A stretch of 64,000 nucleotides of DNA from Paenibacillus lacisoli (GCF_030580655.1 NZ_JAUQTB010000011.1:1-64000); one strand, 5' to 3'. Shown: positions 34,855 through 44,801, counted from the stretch's first letter. Translations and numbers: made by a program. Notes: generated from the sequence alone by a model not told the origin.

Positions 34855-37479
34855 TTAGTTTCGCCAATGATAATAATCTTTGATGACCTGCTGAAGGGCA
34901 TCATGCTGAATCGGTTTACTAAGATAAGCGTTCATTCCCGCATTCAGACATTTTTCCTTGTCTCCTCGCAGCGCATTGGCCGTCACAGCGACGATAAACG
35001 GAACTCGTTCTGAATCTGAGAGCTGCTGAATTTCTTTTGTAGCCTCAAACCCGTCCAGTACCGGCATATGAACATCCATGAAGACGATATCATAGGATCG
35101 CTGCTGGACAGCCTGTATGGCTTCACGACCATTGATCACCGTTTCAACCAGATGCCCTTGTCTCTCCAGCAGTTTGCGCAGAACAATCTGGTTCACCTCA
35201 TTATCTTCAGCGACAAGAATGCGCAGCCTTTGGGACTCGGTGCTTTTCACATGTTCGCGGCATCTTCTGATCTCTTCGGTGCTGGCTGTTTGCAGCCAGG
35301 CTGTGAAGACAAATACCGTTCCTGGCTCACGCTTATCTTCCACCCAGATATCGCCACGCATCAACTGAACCAGTTTTTTGCTGATCGCAAGCCCCAGTCC
35401 CGTCCCTTGCGATTTACGAGTCATAAAATTATCAAGCTGATAAAATGGCTCAAAGAGATTTTCGCGCTTCTCACTAGGAATGCCGACACCCGAGTCATTC
35501 ACGCGAAATGTAAATTGCGCCTCGGTATGACTCCGGTCCGTGACCAGAACCTCCACCTGTATACTGCCTTCGGCGGTGAACTTGACAGCATTGCCTATTA
35601 CGTTGGTCAGTACCTGCTTCAACCGGTAGGCATCTCCATACACCAGGCTTGGAATATCATGACCCATAGTTACTTTGACCTCCAGGTCTTTCAGAAGAAC
35701 GTTTGGCTTAATGATATCAATGGTAGCGTTTACCACCTCTCTCAAATCAAAGGGCTCCACCGCCAGTTCTGTCTTGCCGGACTCGATCTTGGAGAAATCC
35801 AGAATATCATTAATAATTGCCAGCAGTGAATCACCGCTTCGCTTAATAATCTCTATATATTCAATCTGCTCCTCACTTAATCCCTCTGTACCGAGCAATA
35901 AATCTGTCATCCCGATCACGCCATTCATCGGAGTACGGATTTCGTGGCTCATCATGGCCAGAAACTCGCTTTTGGCCTTATTCATGCGCTCTGCGGTTTC
36001 TTTGGCAATCAGCAGCTTCTTCTGCTCTGTAATATCCTTGGCAATCAAGTAGAAGCCTACATTCCTTTTATTAATAATAATAGGAGCCAGGGTAGCCAAT
36101 ACCTCCGTCTCATGGCCGCTTCGATGACGAATGGTACTGATTTCTTTCTCAGCTACATTATACCGGCCGTTAACAATATGTCCGTAATTCTGCTCGCCTA
36201 TAAATCTCGATATGCTTGTTCCCACCATCTCTGCCACCGGACAGCCCGTGATATCAACGGCAACCGGATTGGCATTCATGATATGACCGTTCATGTCAAA
36301 AGAGATAATCGCATCATGATTATATTTTTTTAGAGAAGTGTAACGTTCTACCGACTCCTGAAGTTTGAATTCCACCAGCTTGCGCTCCGTAATATCCTGA
36401 AGTGTACCATTAAATCGCAAAGGACGTTCCCGTTCATCAAAAGCGACAATTCCCCTTAGATGCAGGTATCGCTCGGTTCCGTCTGCCAAGGTATGCCGAT
36501 ACTCAAAGTCCAGCGGCTCCCCCTTTTTCGCCCATCCGACGTGCTCCATCAATCTGTCTTTCTCCTGCGGATTCATCAAACGGAAAATGTCTTTGGCATT
36601 AAATTGTCTGGGCCCCACCTGCAGTCCCACAATTTCCTTCACCTGTTCAGAAATCGAAACCATGCCGGATTCCATATCCCACTCCCAGCTCCCGATCGAT
36701 GCTATACGCTCGGCTTCTGCACTGATATCCTCATGCTTCTTGCGTTCCGATATCTCACGGCCTATAGCCAGAATTTGTATCTCTTCTTCGGGATTACCGA
36801 TAATCCGATACGTTGTCTCAAACCAAAGGTACTGGCCGGATTTGTTGCGAAGCCTTAATCGAAGGATATTCCCTCCTGTGAAGTCCATCTGCGTTATTCG
36901 CTCCAAGTCTTCAGGATGAAAATATTCAAAGTTGGTTCGGCCCCTAACCTCTGCTGGCGTATAACCCAACAGGCTTGTAACCGCAGGTGAACAGAATTGG
37001 CAGGTGCCGTCAGCAGAAGCAATGTAGATAATTTCTTGAGCATGATCTGAGATCAATTTGAACATCTCTTCACTGCGCAGCAGTTTCTGCTCATAGGCTT
37101 TCCTGTCGGAAATATCCATAACATGGCATAAAAAATATAACGGCTCGCTCGTTGCGCCATCTCTGACCAGCGATACATTCAGGGATACCCACAGCAGACT
37201 GCCGTCTTTTTTCATATATCGTTTCTCATATTGATAAGCTTTCACGTTACACTCTTCCATTTTGTTTAAATACATCTGATCCAGACTGTAATCTTCCAGA
37301 CAGGTAATCTGCTGATAGGTTAACTGCAAAAGCTCTTGATCAGAATACCCCAGCATATCACAGAATGCCGGATTTACCTTAGTCCATTGTCCCGTTGGAG
37401 CTGCAAGAGCAATTCCAATCGGAGCCTGAGTGTATATTTGTTCAAACAGCTCGTGATGATCGACTCTTTGAATTCGCAT
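34855..37479 (-). CDS. Multi-PAS hybrid histidine kinase with receiver domain
   Basis: The 874-residue soluble protein has four PAS domains in series (about residues 8-130, 135-250, 255-375 and 378-500). A HisKA domain follows (FLAMMSHEIRTPMNG, His near 515), then a HATPase domain (N box VIGNAVKFT, G1 DSGVGIPSE, G2 GTGLGLAISKK), and a receiver (ILVAEDNEVNQI, phospho-Asp in VFMDVHMPVLDG). No membrane segment. It senses a cytoplasmic signal through PAS and may pass phosphate to its own receiver; no output regulator is next to it. AAAGGAG precedes the ATG. Confidence 0.93.
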   Translation of the reverse strand: MRIQRVDHHELFEQIYTQAPIGIALAAPTGQWTKVNPAFCDMLGYSDQELLQLTYQQITCLEDYSLDQMYLNKMEECNVKAYQYEKRYMKKDGSLLWVSLNVSLVRDGATSEPLYFLCHVMDISDRKAYEQKLLRSEEMFKLISDHAQEIIYIASADGTCQFCSPAVTSLLGYTPAEVRGRTNFEYFHPEDLERITQMDFTGGNILRLRLRNKSGQYLWFETTYRIIGNPEEEIQILAIGREISERKKHEDISAEAERIASIGSWEWDMESGMVSISEQVKEIVGLQVGPRQFNAKDIFRLMNPQEKDRLMEHVGWAKKGEPLDFEYRHTLADGTERYLHLRGIVAFDERERPLRFNGTLQDITERKLVEFKLQESVERYTSLKKYNHDAIISFDMNGHIMNANPVAVDITGCPVAEMVGTSISRFIGEQNYGHIVNGRYNVAEKEISTIRHRSGHETEVLATLAPIIINKRNVGFYLIAKDITEQKKLLIAKETAERMNKAKSEFLAMMSHEIRTPMNGVIGMTDLLLGTEGLSEEQIEYIEIIKRSGDSLLAIINDILDFSKIESGKTELAVEPFDLREVVNATIDIIKPNVLLKDLEVKVTMGHDIPSLVYGDAYRLKQVLTNVIGNAVKFTAEGSIQVEVLVTDRSHTEAQFTFRVNDSGVGIPSEKRENLFEPFYQLDNFMTRKSQGTGLGLAISKKLVQLMRGDIWVEDKREPGTVFVFTAWLQTASTEEIRRCREHVKSTESQRLRILVAEDNEVNQIVLRKLLERQGHLVETVINGREAIQAVQQRSYDIVFMDVHMPVLDGFEATKEIQQLSDSERVPFIVAVTANALRGDKEKCLNAGMNAYLSKPIQHDALQQVIKDYYHWRN

Positions 37480-37646
37480 CTGATGTTCTCCTTTGCTGTA
37501 GCTGATGAAACATAGTTAAAAGAGTACAAGTTTTGACCTGAACAGGCCAGTCCTTGTTTGAAGAGACTGCCTTTTGGTTAATACCCATTTATCTAAAATT
37601 TGAATCATTATAAATAATACAATTTCAGCTCATACAATGTAACTGG

Positions 37647-37682
37647 AAAAAGGCTGCAGATGCAGTTGCATCAGCAGCCTTG
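37647..37682 (-). terminator. Terminator after putP
   Basis: AAGGCTGC with its complement and inner GATGCA/TGCATC pairing, followed on the minus strand by five U. Confidence 0.82.
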
Positions 37683-37685
37683 CAA

Positions 37686-39167
37686 TCAAGCTCGCTCTTT
37701 TAATTCCTGTCTAGCCTGATCGAACTCATCCAGTACTTGCTGTTGAGGTGCTGAAGTAAGCAGACTGACCACCACAATGGCTAACAGACTCGCGCAAAAC
37801 GCTGGAATCATCTCATAAAGCATGTCAGATAATCCAAGAGCTACCCAGACAATGACCCCAACGGCACCTGACACGATTCCCGCAATGGCACCCCAGCTGG
37901 TCATCCGTTTCCAGAACAGACTAAGCAGAACAGCCGGACCAAATGAAGAACCAAAACCGGCCCAAGCATATCCGACCAAATTCAGAATAGTATCATTAGG
38001 CGTGTACGACATGATCAATGCAATCACGGCGATTAGCAGCACGGAGAGGCGGCCGATCAGCACCAGCTCGCGGTTCGAAGCACCCCGGCGAAGAAAGGTC
38101 CGGTAGAAGTCTTCCGTCAAAGCGCTGGCCGTGACGAGCAGCTGGGACGAAATGGTACTCATGACCGCAGCGAGCAGAGCTGCCAGCAGAATACCTGTTA
38201 TATAGGGATTAAACAGAATATTAGCAAACAGGATAAATATTGTTTCTGGATCTGACAGCTCCAGTAGATTGACATTCACATAAGCATATCCCGCAAGTCC
38301 GATCAAGGATGCGCCCAGCAGGCCAATGACCATCCAGCTGATCCCGATCCGACGGGCGGTTTTGAGCTCACGAGCGGAGGTAATGGACATAAAGCGGACC
38401 AGAATATGCGGTTGTCCAAAGTATCCAAGACCCCATGCCAGAAGTGACAGGATTCCTGCTGTCTGCACACCCTGAAAGAGGTTGAAATGCGCCGGGTCTA
38501 ATTGATTCACAATGTCAAACGATGCTTTGAACCCGCCTAAATGATAGATTGCGACTGAAGGAATCGCAACTAAGGCGGCGAACATGATGAGCCCCTGGAC
38601 CGAGTCGGTCAAACTGACTGCCAGATATCCCCCGAACAAGGTATATGCAATGACGATGGAGGTCACCAGGAAGAGCCCGAACCGGTAATCCATGCCAAAC
38701 GCAGATTCAAAAAAACGTCCGCCTGATACCATGCCAGAAGAGGTATAGAACGTAAAAAAGATCAGAATAACTGCCGCCGAAATCAGCTTCAGTAGTCTCG
38801 ACCGGTCCATGAAGCGGTTTTCAAAGAAATCAGGAATCGTGATGGCATCCTGTGCAATCTTAGTGTAAATACGCAAACGCGGTGCGACATACACATAGTT
38901 GAGATAAGCGCCCAGACTAAGTCCTACGACAATCCACATTCCGGAAATGCCCTTCACAAATACCGAGCCTGGAAGCCCCATCAGCATCCAGCCGCTCATA
39001 TCGGCTGCTCCAGCTGACAGAGCCGTGACAAACGGACCTACACCGCGGCCTCCCAGCATGTATCCTTCCAGGTCGCCTGTCGATTTGCGGAACGCATACC
39101 AGCCAATGACCAGCATGCCGATAAAATAAATTCCCAAAGTTAAATAGGTTCCAAACGGTTGATTCAA
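37686..39167 (-). CDS. putP: Sodium/proline symporter
   Basis: The start is TTG 39167 after a GGGGGGA site. The 493-residue protein has about 13 membrane segments and the sodium:solute symporter signatures: SAGAADMSGWMLMGLPG near 50, and GWAIAGIVSG-like segments late in the chain. It matches the PutP subfamily, which takes up proline with sodium. No proline catabolic genes are adjacent, so it may serve osmoprotection as well as nutrition. Confidence 0.92.
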   Translation of the reverse strand: MNQPFGTYLTLGIYFIGMLVIGWYAFRKSTGDLEGYMLGGRGVGPFVTALSAGAADMSGWMLMGLPGSVFVKGISGMWIVVGLSLGAYLNYVYVAPRLRIYTKIAQDAITIPDFFENRFMDRSRLLKLISAAVILIFFTFYTSSGMVSGGRFFESAFGMDYRFGLFLVTSIVIAYTLFGGYLAVSLTDSVQGLIMFAALVAIPSVAIYHLGGFKASFDIVNQLDPAHFNLFQGVQTAGILSLLAWGLGYFGQPHILVRFMSITSARELKTARRIGISWMVIGLLGASLIGLAGYAYVNVNLLELSDPETIFILFANILFNPYITGILLAALLAAVMSTISSQLLVTASALTEDFYRTFLRRGASNRELVLIGRLSVLLIAVIALIMSYTPNDTILNLVGYAWAGFGSSFGPAVLLSLFWKRMTSWGAIAGIVSGAVGVIVWVALGLSDMLYEMIPAFCASLLAIVVVSLLTSAPQQQVLDEFDQARQELKERA

Positions 39168-39322
39168 ATTGTTCCCCCCTGATGCTTGTCTGCTGTTCTA
39201 AATATTTATTCATTTTACTTTCAACCGTGTGAACTGTAAACAATATGATTACTTTCATTATTATTTGCAATATATGGATCGTTGAAACCGGTCTGTGAAC
39301 AGGCACTTGCTTTCGCCATGCC

Positions 39323-39360
39323 ATAAAGCCTCCAACATCCCTAGGGGGGATCGGAGGCTA
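39323..39360 (-). terminator. Possible terminator after the pectate lyase gene
   Basis: AGCCTCC/GGAGGCT outer stem with an inner ATCCC/GGGAT pairing; only a short U-rich tail (UUUAU) follows on the minus strand. Confidence 0.6.
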
Positions 39361-39393
39361 TACAGACTTAGATGAAGCGGAAACGATCAAAAA

Positions 39394-40365
39394 TTAATTA
39401 ACCAGTGAGGAAGGCCATGTTCCATACCAGGCATACCCGGTTCTCCGCTCCTGTTCAATTTCACTCAGCTTATATCGAACGATACCGTCACGTCCTACAA
39501 AGATGGACTTGTTCGTACCCAGTTCATAAAAGCGTGTCCAGATTGGTGTGGTTGCACTTGGATCGCTAACAACGATAACATCATCACTGGTTTTCACCAC
39601 TTTGATGCCTGTAATTTTCACAGCTTTGAACCAATCTTCGGCAGCTTTGATGGAGGCTGTAATCTGCGAGGTAGCGGATCTCGTTTTAAGGAACTTCACG
39701 ATGTTGACACTCTCACTGGAGCAAAGGGAAGGCACTTCGTATGCTCTCGCACCGGCAGGCTTTAATGTTACAGAATCATGCTGCTGTCCCCATACGGTAA
39801 GCTTGCCATTCGCAGTTACCTGTGTCTTCAGAATACACTCTACACCCTTCGCAACGGCCTGTTTGCTGCGGTCTGCCAGAGCACTATCAATAAAAGCAAA
39901 GTCACCCTTTCTCGCTGCCACCTCATCCAGCAGAATCATGACGCTGATCATCGCGTTATCATTATAAGTAATGTGCTGGTGATAACCCGAGCTCTGGTAG
40001 ACCTGAGGCCAGCCCCCGTTAGCGTATTGCATGTTCAGGAGAAAGTTAATTCCTTTAATCGCTGCAGCCGAATATTTACTGTCTTTTGTTTTTGAATACT
40101 CACTTGCCAGCCTGCGAATTTCGGTATATGTCGCTTTATTATCGATGGTTGACTTGGACCATTCTCCACTCGTCTCTGAATAATCTTTTCTCCACCCGCC
40201 ATCAGACCGCTGATTCTTCAGAATATCCGACATGCTCGCTGTTGTTCCGGAAGCGTCAGCTGCAAAAGCGGTTGTAAAGGGCTGCAGCAGGAAACTGGAC
40301 AAGGCCAGCACTAGTGTCAGAGACAATAGGATAGAAGCTGGTTTCATGTTCATCTTTGATTTCAT
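39394..40365 (-). CDS. pelA: Secreted pectate lyase, PL10 family
   Basis: The 323-residue protein has a signal peptide ending near TTAFAA. The catalytic domain is the PL10 alpha/alpha fold: NQRSDGGWRKDY near 50, LLNMQYANGGWPQVYQ near 110, HITYNDNAMISVM near 130 (catalytic Asp) and PAGARAYEVPSLCSSES with the key arginine near 208. It cleaves polygalacturonate by beta-elimination with calcium, outside the cell. A perfect cre box lies 78 bases upstream. Symbol by family only. Confidence 0.9.
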   Translation of the reverse strand: MKSKMNMKPASILLSLTLVLALSSFLLQPFTTAFAADASGTTASMSDILKNQRSDGGWRKDYSETSGEWSKSTIDNKATYTEIRRLASEYSKTKDSKYSAAAIKGINFLLNMQYANGGWPQVYQSSGYHQHITYNDNAMISVMILLDEVAARKGDFAFIDSALADRSKQAVAKGVECILKTQVTANGKLTVWGQQHDSVTLKPAGARAYEVPSLCSSESVNIVKFLKTRSATSQITASIKAAEDWFKAVKITGIKVVKTSDDVIVVSDPSATTPIWTRFYELGTNKSIFVGRDGIVRYKLSEIEQERRTGYAWYGTWPSSLVN

Positions 40366-40442
40366 TTAACATTCTCCCTCTCATACTAAATGGTTTGGTG
40401 TACAAATAAGAGAATCCACCACCTCCTCTCAGAACCCAAATA

Positions 40443-40456
40443 TGTATGCGCTTTCA
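40443..40456 (-). promoter_or_regulatory. cre box upstream of the pectate lyase gene
   Basis: The minus strand reads TGAAAGCGCATACA, matching every fixed position of TGNAANCGNWNNCA. It implies CcpA repression of the lyase gene. Confidence 0.85.
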
Positions 40457-40531
40457 TAGTTCGTTATTATTCTACTCAAACCTGCATTATATGTCAATCA
40501 TTCCCTTTTTTATTGCGTTGAATAGAATGCA

Positions 40532-40565
40532 CAAAAAAACCTTCGATACCTTAAGGTATCGAAGG
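40532..40565 (-). terminator. Terminator of the feo operon
   Basis: A perfect CCTTCGATACC/GGTATCGAAGG stem with a TTAA loop, followed on the minus strand by seven U. Confidence 0.93.
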
Positions 40566-40578
40566 CTGCAGCATTGCA

Positions 40579-40737
40579 TTAGGAAACAGTTTTCATCATA
40601 TCCGAGCAGGCCGTCTGGCAGGATTGATTCAGTGAGCAGGCCGCGCATTTGCCTTGTCTTGTTTTGCGCACGTAACGGGAAAGTGTCCAGCCTGCGTAAC
40701 CAAAAATTCCAGCACTCGCTATAATCGTAAAGATCAT
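40579..40737 (-). CDS. FeoB-associated Cys-rich membrane protein
   Basis: A 52-residue gene, too short to be obvious, starts at ATG 40737 after AAAGGGTGAG. The product has one membrane segment (MIFTIIASAGIFGYAGW) and then a cytoplasmic tail with CAAC, SCQTAC. This is the FeoB-associated Cys-rich family, which sits after feoB in many Bacillota. It lies 24 bases after the feoB stop and before the operon terminator. It may take the place of FeoC in iron(II) uptake. Confidence 0.88.
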   Translation of the reverse strand: MIFTIIASAGIFGYAGWTLSRYVRKTRQGKCAACSLNQSCQTACSDMMKTVS

Positions 40738-40761
40738 CTCATCTCACCCTTTAACTTTTTA

Positions 40762-42762
40762 CTAGAATCCAAGCAGAAGTCCCACACGGTAAATTACGAA
40801 AGAAATCAGATAAGCCACCACAAGCGCATAACCAACGGAAAACCAGGTCCATTTGGCCGAGGAGGTTTCTTTGCGTATGACCCCTACCGTTGCCAGACAG
40901 GGCACATACAGAAGAATGAACACCATAAAGCTGTATGATTGCAGCGGCGTAAAAAAATGGGTCAGCTCCCCCTGTAAACCTGCGACACTCGGAGCTGCAT
41001 AAATTATATTCATCGTAGATACAACTACTTCTTTCGCGAGGAAACCGGTTAGAAGGGCTGCAGCAGCCTGCCAGTCTCCAAAACCAAGCGGAGACAGCAC
41101 AGGGGCTATGATACTGCCGATATTTTTCAGGAAGCTCTCATTAATAGGTACATTCCAGCCATGCAAGCCTGTGTAGCTGAGCAGCCAAATGACGACAGAG
41201 CCTCCAAAGATAAACGTTCCCGCTTTGCGCACAAACCCTTTCCCTTTTTCCCATGTACTGCGAGCAAGTGTCTTCCACTGCGGAATCCGATAAGGCGGCA
41301 GTTCAACCACAAAGAAGGACTCTTCTTCCTTGGACAGGGTAGTAGAGAAGAGCTTGGCAAGCACCAGAGCGACGACCACCCCAAGCACATAGAGCGAGAG
41401 TACGATCAGTGCCTGATTGGACTGGAAGAACGTCCCGACAAACAAGCTGTATACAGATAAGCGGGCAGAACAGGACATTAGCGGTGTAAGCAGAATCGTA
41501 AGCAGGCGCTCCTTGGGCTGTTCGATCGTTCTCGCTGCCATAATCCCGGGGACATTACAGCCAAATCCGATAATCATAGGAATAAAAGCTTTGCCGTTCA
41601 GCCCGACGCCTTCCATCAATCGATCCATAACCGTCGCAATCCGGGCCATGTAACCTGAATCCTCAATGAATGAAATGATAAGAAACAGCATGAATATTTG
41701 TGGAACAAATACTAGGACACCGCCTACCCCTGCTACAATTCCGTTCAGGATGACATCCTTAATAAAGGAGGCCGCATTCACCGCATCCAGCAGGCGGGTA
41801 AGTCCGCTGCTGAGAGGTCCGTTCAAGAATGAGTCCAGCAGATCAGATACAGGGGTACCCACCCAATCAAACGTCAGCTTGAAGGTCAAATACATAAAGA
41901 GCAAAAAGATCGGTATCCCCAAATATTTATTCGTTACAACCTGATCCAGTCTCACAGATACATTGGAGCCGGCCGGAGCCGTATTCTGAAGACTGCCAGC
42001 AATCAGCTGTTTGATCACTTCAGACCGCTGAAGGCGGATGTACTGGCGCAGACTCTTAATCCCTGTCTTTTCCTGAAGCTGCTGTTCTGCTGTGCTAATC
42101 CAATTGTCAATCCGGGACGCATCCGTAACTCTGCCGACATAATCATATACAGGCTGGTTCCCTTCCATCAGCTGAATGGCGAGCCAGCGTCTGGATAGAG
42201 TTCCATCCGGAAGAAGCTGCATCAAGCCGGCGATCCACTCTTCCAAGACCGAATCATATCGTGGGCCTTGTTTCTGCTGATTCAATTGTACCGACGTAAG
42301 CTGCTCTAGCAGCTTCTTACAGCCCTGCTCCGAGCGAGCCACAACAGGAATAACCGCAGCCCCTAGCTGTTCTGCCAGCTGGCTCTCATCAATCCGAATC
42401 CCCCGTCTTGCGGCAACATCCGTCATGTTAAGAGCAATGAATACGGGCTGACCGTATTCCAGAAGCTGCAGTGTGAGATGGAGATTCCGTTCCAGCTGGG
42501 ATGCATCTACGACATTCAGAAGCAAATCCGGACGGTCCTGCAGAAGATAATGCGTAGTTACACTCTCATCCCTGGATAAGGGGCTCAGAGAGTAGACACC
42601 GGGCAGATCAATCAGCTCTCCATAATGATTAGAGAGTGTACCCACCTTTTTCTCTACCGTCACGCCTGCCCAGTTACCTACATATTCATAGGAGCTGGTT
42701 AGCGCATTAAATAAAGAAGTCTTGCCTGTATTGGGATTTCCGATTAGTGCGATGTTCGTCAT
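40762..42762 (-). CDS. feoB: Ferrous iron transporter B
   Basis: The 666-residue protein has an N-terminal G domain: G1 IGNPNTGKTSLFNAL, G3 DLPGVYSL and G4 ALNMTD. A helical insert follows, then about 8 membrane segments with the Gate motifs (YMARIATVMDR, GFGCNVPGIMAARTI). It imports Fe2+ with nucleotide hydrolysis. Its ATG overlaps the feoA stop by four bases (ATGA). A Fur box upstream of feoA controls both. Confidence 0.95.
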   Translation of the reverse strand: MTNIALIGNPNTGKTSLFNALTSSYEYVGNWAGVTVEKKVGTLSNHYGELIDLPGVYSLSPLSRDESVTTHYLLQDRPDLLLNVVDASQLERNLHLTLQLLEYGQPVFIALNMTDVAARRGIRIDESQLAEQLGAAVIPVVARSEQGCKKLLEQLTSVQLNQQKQGPRYDSVLEEWIAGLMQLLPDGTLSRRWLAIQLMEGNQPVYDYVGRVTDASRIDNWISTAEQQLQEKTGIKSLRQYIRLQRSEVIKQLIAGSLQNTAPAGSNVSVRLDQVVTNKYLGIPIFLLFMYLTFKLTFDWVGTPVSDLLDSFLNGPLSSGLTRLLDAVNAASFIKDVILNGIVAGVGGVLVFVPQIFMLFLIISFIEDSGYMARIATVMDRLMEGVGLNGKAFIPMIIGFGCNVPGIMAARTIEQPKERLLTILLTPLMSCSARLSVYSLFVGTFFQSNQALIVLSLYVLGVVVALVLAKLFSTTLSKEEESFFVVELPPYRIPQWKTLARSTWEKGKGFVRKAGTFIFGGSVVIWLLSYTGLHGWNVPINESFLKNIGSIIAPVLSPLGFGDWQAAAALLTGFLAKEVVVSTMNIIYAAPSVAGLQGELTHFFTPLQSYSFMVFILLYVPCLATVGVIRKETSSAKWTWFSVGYALVVAYLISFVIYRVGLLLGF

Positions 42763-42986
42763 ACGGCCTCGACCTGTATGCCTTGTGCTTCCTTATGCCT
42801 TATCGCAATCCACTGACCATTGGTTTCGATCGTGCAGGGTCCGCCGAATGGAAGCTTCTTGCGGAGGCAAATCATTGTACCTTCCATAATTCCCATATCG
42901 TAAAGTCTATGCCGAACAAGGTCATTCACCCGTTCCAAATCCATGACTTTAACTGCTTGTTCTATACTCGTATCCGTCAGTCTCAT
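42759..42986 (-). CDS. feoA: Ferrous iron transport protein A
   Basis: The 75-residue SH3-like protein reads DLERVNDLVRHRLYDMGIMEGTMI across its core (each motif typical of FeoA). It is a cytoplasmic partner of FeoB. First gene of the operon; its start lies 26 bases downstream of a perfect Fur box. Confidence 0.93.
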   Translation of the reverse strand: MRLTDTSIEQAVKVMDLERVNDLVRHRLYDMGIMEGTMICLRKKLPFGGPCTIETNGQWIAIRHKEAQGIQVEAV

Positions 42987-43012
42987 CCGTCGTCATCCTT
43001 CAATATTCATTG

Positions 43013-43027
43013 TGATAATGATTATCA
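43013..43027. promoter_or_regulatory. Fur box of the feo operon
   Basis: TGATAATGATTATCA is a perfect 7-1-7 palindrome, identical to the core Fur box of B. subtilis. It lies 26 bases before the feoA start, so the operon is repressed when iron is sufficient. Confidence 0.93.
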
Positions 43028-43146
43028 GTATCTGTGTCTATTGTAGGCGATGAGACATCAAAGTGCAAAAGTTTTTTTTACTCGGCAAGCCGAATAAAAT
43101 TGGATGAATACATGATCAATACCTGAATCAAAACAGCGGATAAATC

Positions 43147-43180
43147 AAATAGGACTGCCATGAGATATGGCAGTCCTATT
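43147..43180 (-). terminator. Terminator after asd
   Basis: A perfect AATAGGACTGCCAT stem and its complement with a short loop; U residues follow on the minus strand. Confidence 0.85.
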
Positions 43181-43206
43181 CAGGGTTCGGGTCTCATCCC
43201 GCTCAC

Positions 43207-44292
43207 TTATTTAGGTTGAATGTAGCCCTCGGCCTTCAACAGTTCAGCGATTAATACAGCACCGCCGGCAGCACCACGCAGGGTATTGTGGGATAACCCG
43301 ACAAATTTATAATCATACAGGGAATCCTCACGCAGTCTGCCTGTTGACACACCCATGCCACCCTCAATGTCGCGATCCAGTTTCGTCTGAGGTCTGTTCT
43401 CCTCTTCGAAGTACGTAATGAACTGCTTCGGCGCGCTCGGCAGGTTCAATTCCTGTGGACGGCCCTTGAACTCGGCCCAGCACTTCAGAATTTCTTCCTT
43501 GGAAGGCTTGTTCTCAAAATTCACGAATACAGCAGCCATATGACCATCTGTTACCGGAACACGAATGCATTGTGTCGTGATCAGCGGCGCACTTGATTTA
43601 ACAATCTCACCGTTCTCTACCGCACCCCAGATCCGCAGTGGTTCCATCTCGCTCTTCTCTTCTTCCCCGCCGATGTAAGGAATCACATTATCCAGCATTT
43701 CAGGCCAGTCTTTAAAGTTCTTGCCTGCGCCTGAGATCGCTTGATAGGTAGTAGCAACCACTTCTCTTGGTCCGAACGCTTTGAGTGCGTGCAAAGCAGG
43801 TACATAGCTTTGGATCGAGCAGTTCGGCTTCACGGCAATGAAGCCGGTTGTTGTGCCGAGACGCTGACGCTGTGCTTCAATCACTTCCAGATGGGCTGGA
43901 TTGATTTCAGGAATGACCATCGGAACGTCCGGAGTCCAGCGGTGAGCCGAGTTATTGGAAATGACCGGTGTGCCCGTTTTGGCATAAGCTTCTTCCAGTG
44001 CTTTGATCTCATCCTTCTTCATATCTACTGCACAGAATACAAAATCCACCTCAGAAGCAAAGGTTTCAACCTCGGCTGCATTCTGAACCACAATATTTTT
44101 CACGTTCTCAGGCATCGGTGTCGACAATTTCCATCTGCTCTTTACCGACTCTTCATAGGTTTTGCCCGCAGAGCTTGCGCTCGCCGCAATTGCGGTTACT
44201 TCGAACCATGGATGCTGATCAAGCAGCTCCACGAAACGCTGTCCAACCATTCCCGTACCACCAACAATACCAACCCGCAGTTTGTTTGACAT
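43207..44292 (-). CDS. asd: Aspartate-semialdehyde dehydrogenase
   Basis: The ATG at 44292 is preferred over a TTG four codons upstream that abuts the AAAGGA site. The 361-residue protein has the NADP-binding start VGIVGGTGMVGQRFVELL, the catalytic cysteine in AVKPNCSIQSY near 155 and the active histidine in VTDGHMAAVFVN. It resembles the fungal/archaeal branch of Asd rather than the common bacterial one. It makes aspartate semialdehyde for lysine, threonine and methionine. A T-box leader upstream controls it. Confidence 0.92.
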   Translation of the reverse strand: MSNKLRVGIVGGTGMVGQRFVELLDQHPWFEVTAIAASASSAGKTYEESVKSRWKLSTPMPENVKNIVVQNAAEVETFASEVDFVFCAVDMKKDEIKALEEAYAKTGTPVISNNSAHRWTPDVPMVIPEINPAHLEVIEAQRQRLGTTTGFIAVKPNCSIQSYVPALHALKAFGPREVVATTYQAISGAGKNFKDWPEMLDNVIPYIGGEEEKSEMEPLRIWGAVENGEIVKSSAPLITTQCIRVPVTDGHMAAVFVNFENKPSKEEILKCWAEFKGRPQELNLPSAPKQFITYFEEENRPQTKLDRDIEGGMGVSTGRLREDSLYDYKFVGLSHNTLRGAAGGAVLIAELLKAEGYIQPK

Positions 44293-44421
44293 AACTGAAT
44301 CCAATCCTTTCGCAATGGCTTCTTCAATAGATGTATGCAGCAGATGTTCGATCTTCTTCTAAATTACTATTCAGACGGATCGAATCTGTGAGCCCCTTTG
44401 ATGGCAAGTTTCAGACAAAAT

Positions 44422-44700
44422 AAAAAATCCCACCTCCAAGACGTAAGTCTTAGGGACGAGATCTGGACTCGTGGTACCACCCATATTCGCGGACATGTCG
44501 CCATATCTGCCTCTTCGAGTACAGCATGCCAAAGCTGCTTGATACTCCGGCTCTGTAACAGGAGCTCCTGTCACACCACCCCTTCGCTTTGAAGTTCCGG
44601 TGTGCTGCTCAGAGTCTTTGTTCAATAAATCATCTCTTGCCCCTTTTCAGCCGCCGGAGCTCTCTGTTGAAGAAATGGATTTATCTACTCGTCTCTTCAT
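44422..44700 (-). promoter_or_regulatory. T-box leader upstream of asd
   Basis: The minus strand has the T-box core GGGTGGTACCACG (44471-44483) followed by a terminator (44422-44460) ending in a U run. Upstream, stem I is visible: the lower arm from 44700 with AGTA of the loop-E motif, the AG-bulge AGAGAG, the apical loop near CTGAAAAG and the returning strand that reads ATTTATTGAACAAAG. After the loop-E GAA, the codon in specifier position reads AAA (44617-44619) if the usual GAAC spacing applies, which means lysine; ACA (threonine) cannot be excluded. Uncharged tRNA would permit read-through into asd. The rest of the gap to 44801 holds the likely promoter. Confidence 0.9.
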
Positions 44701-44801
44701 CGCATTTCGTGTAGCGCAATCTGCAGATGCAGTTGCTATATTGCGATCATGATATCAAAGTTAGTAGGAAGAAGTAAACTGTTTTTTTCGGCGAAGTCCA
44801 A

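Noticed and set aside
35068-35829. Plus-strand frame of 253 codons
   Set aside because: It is antisense to the histidine kinase and receiver domains of the hybrid kinase; no recognisable protein.
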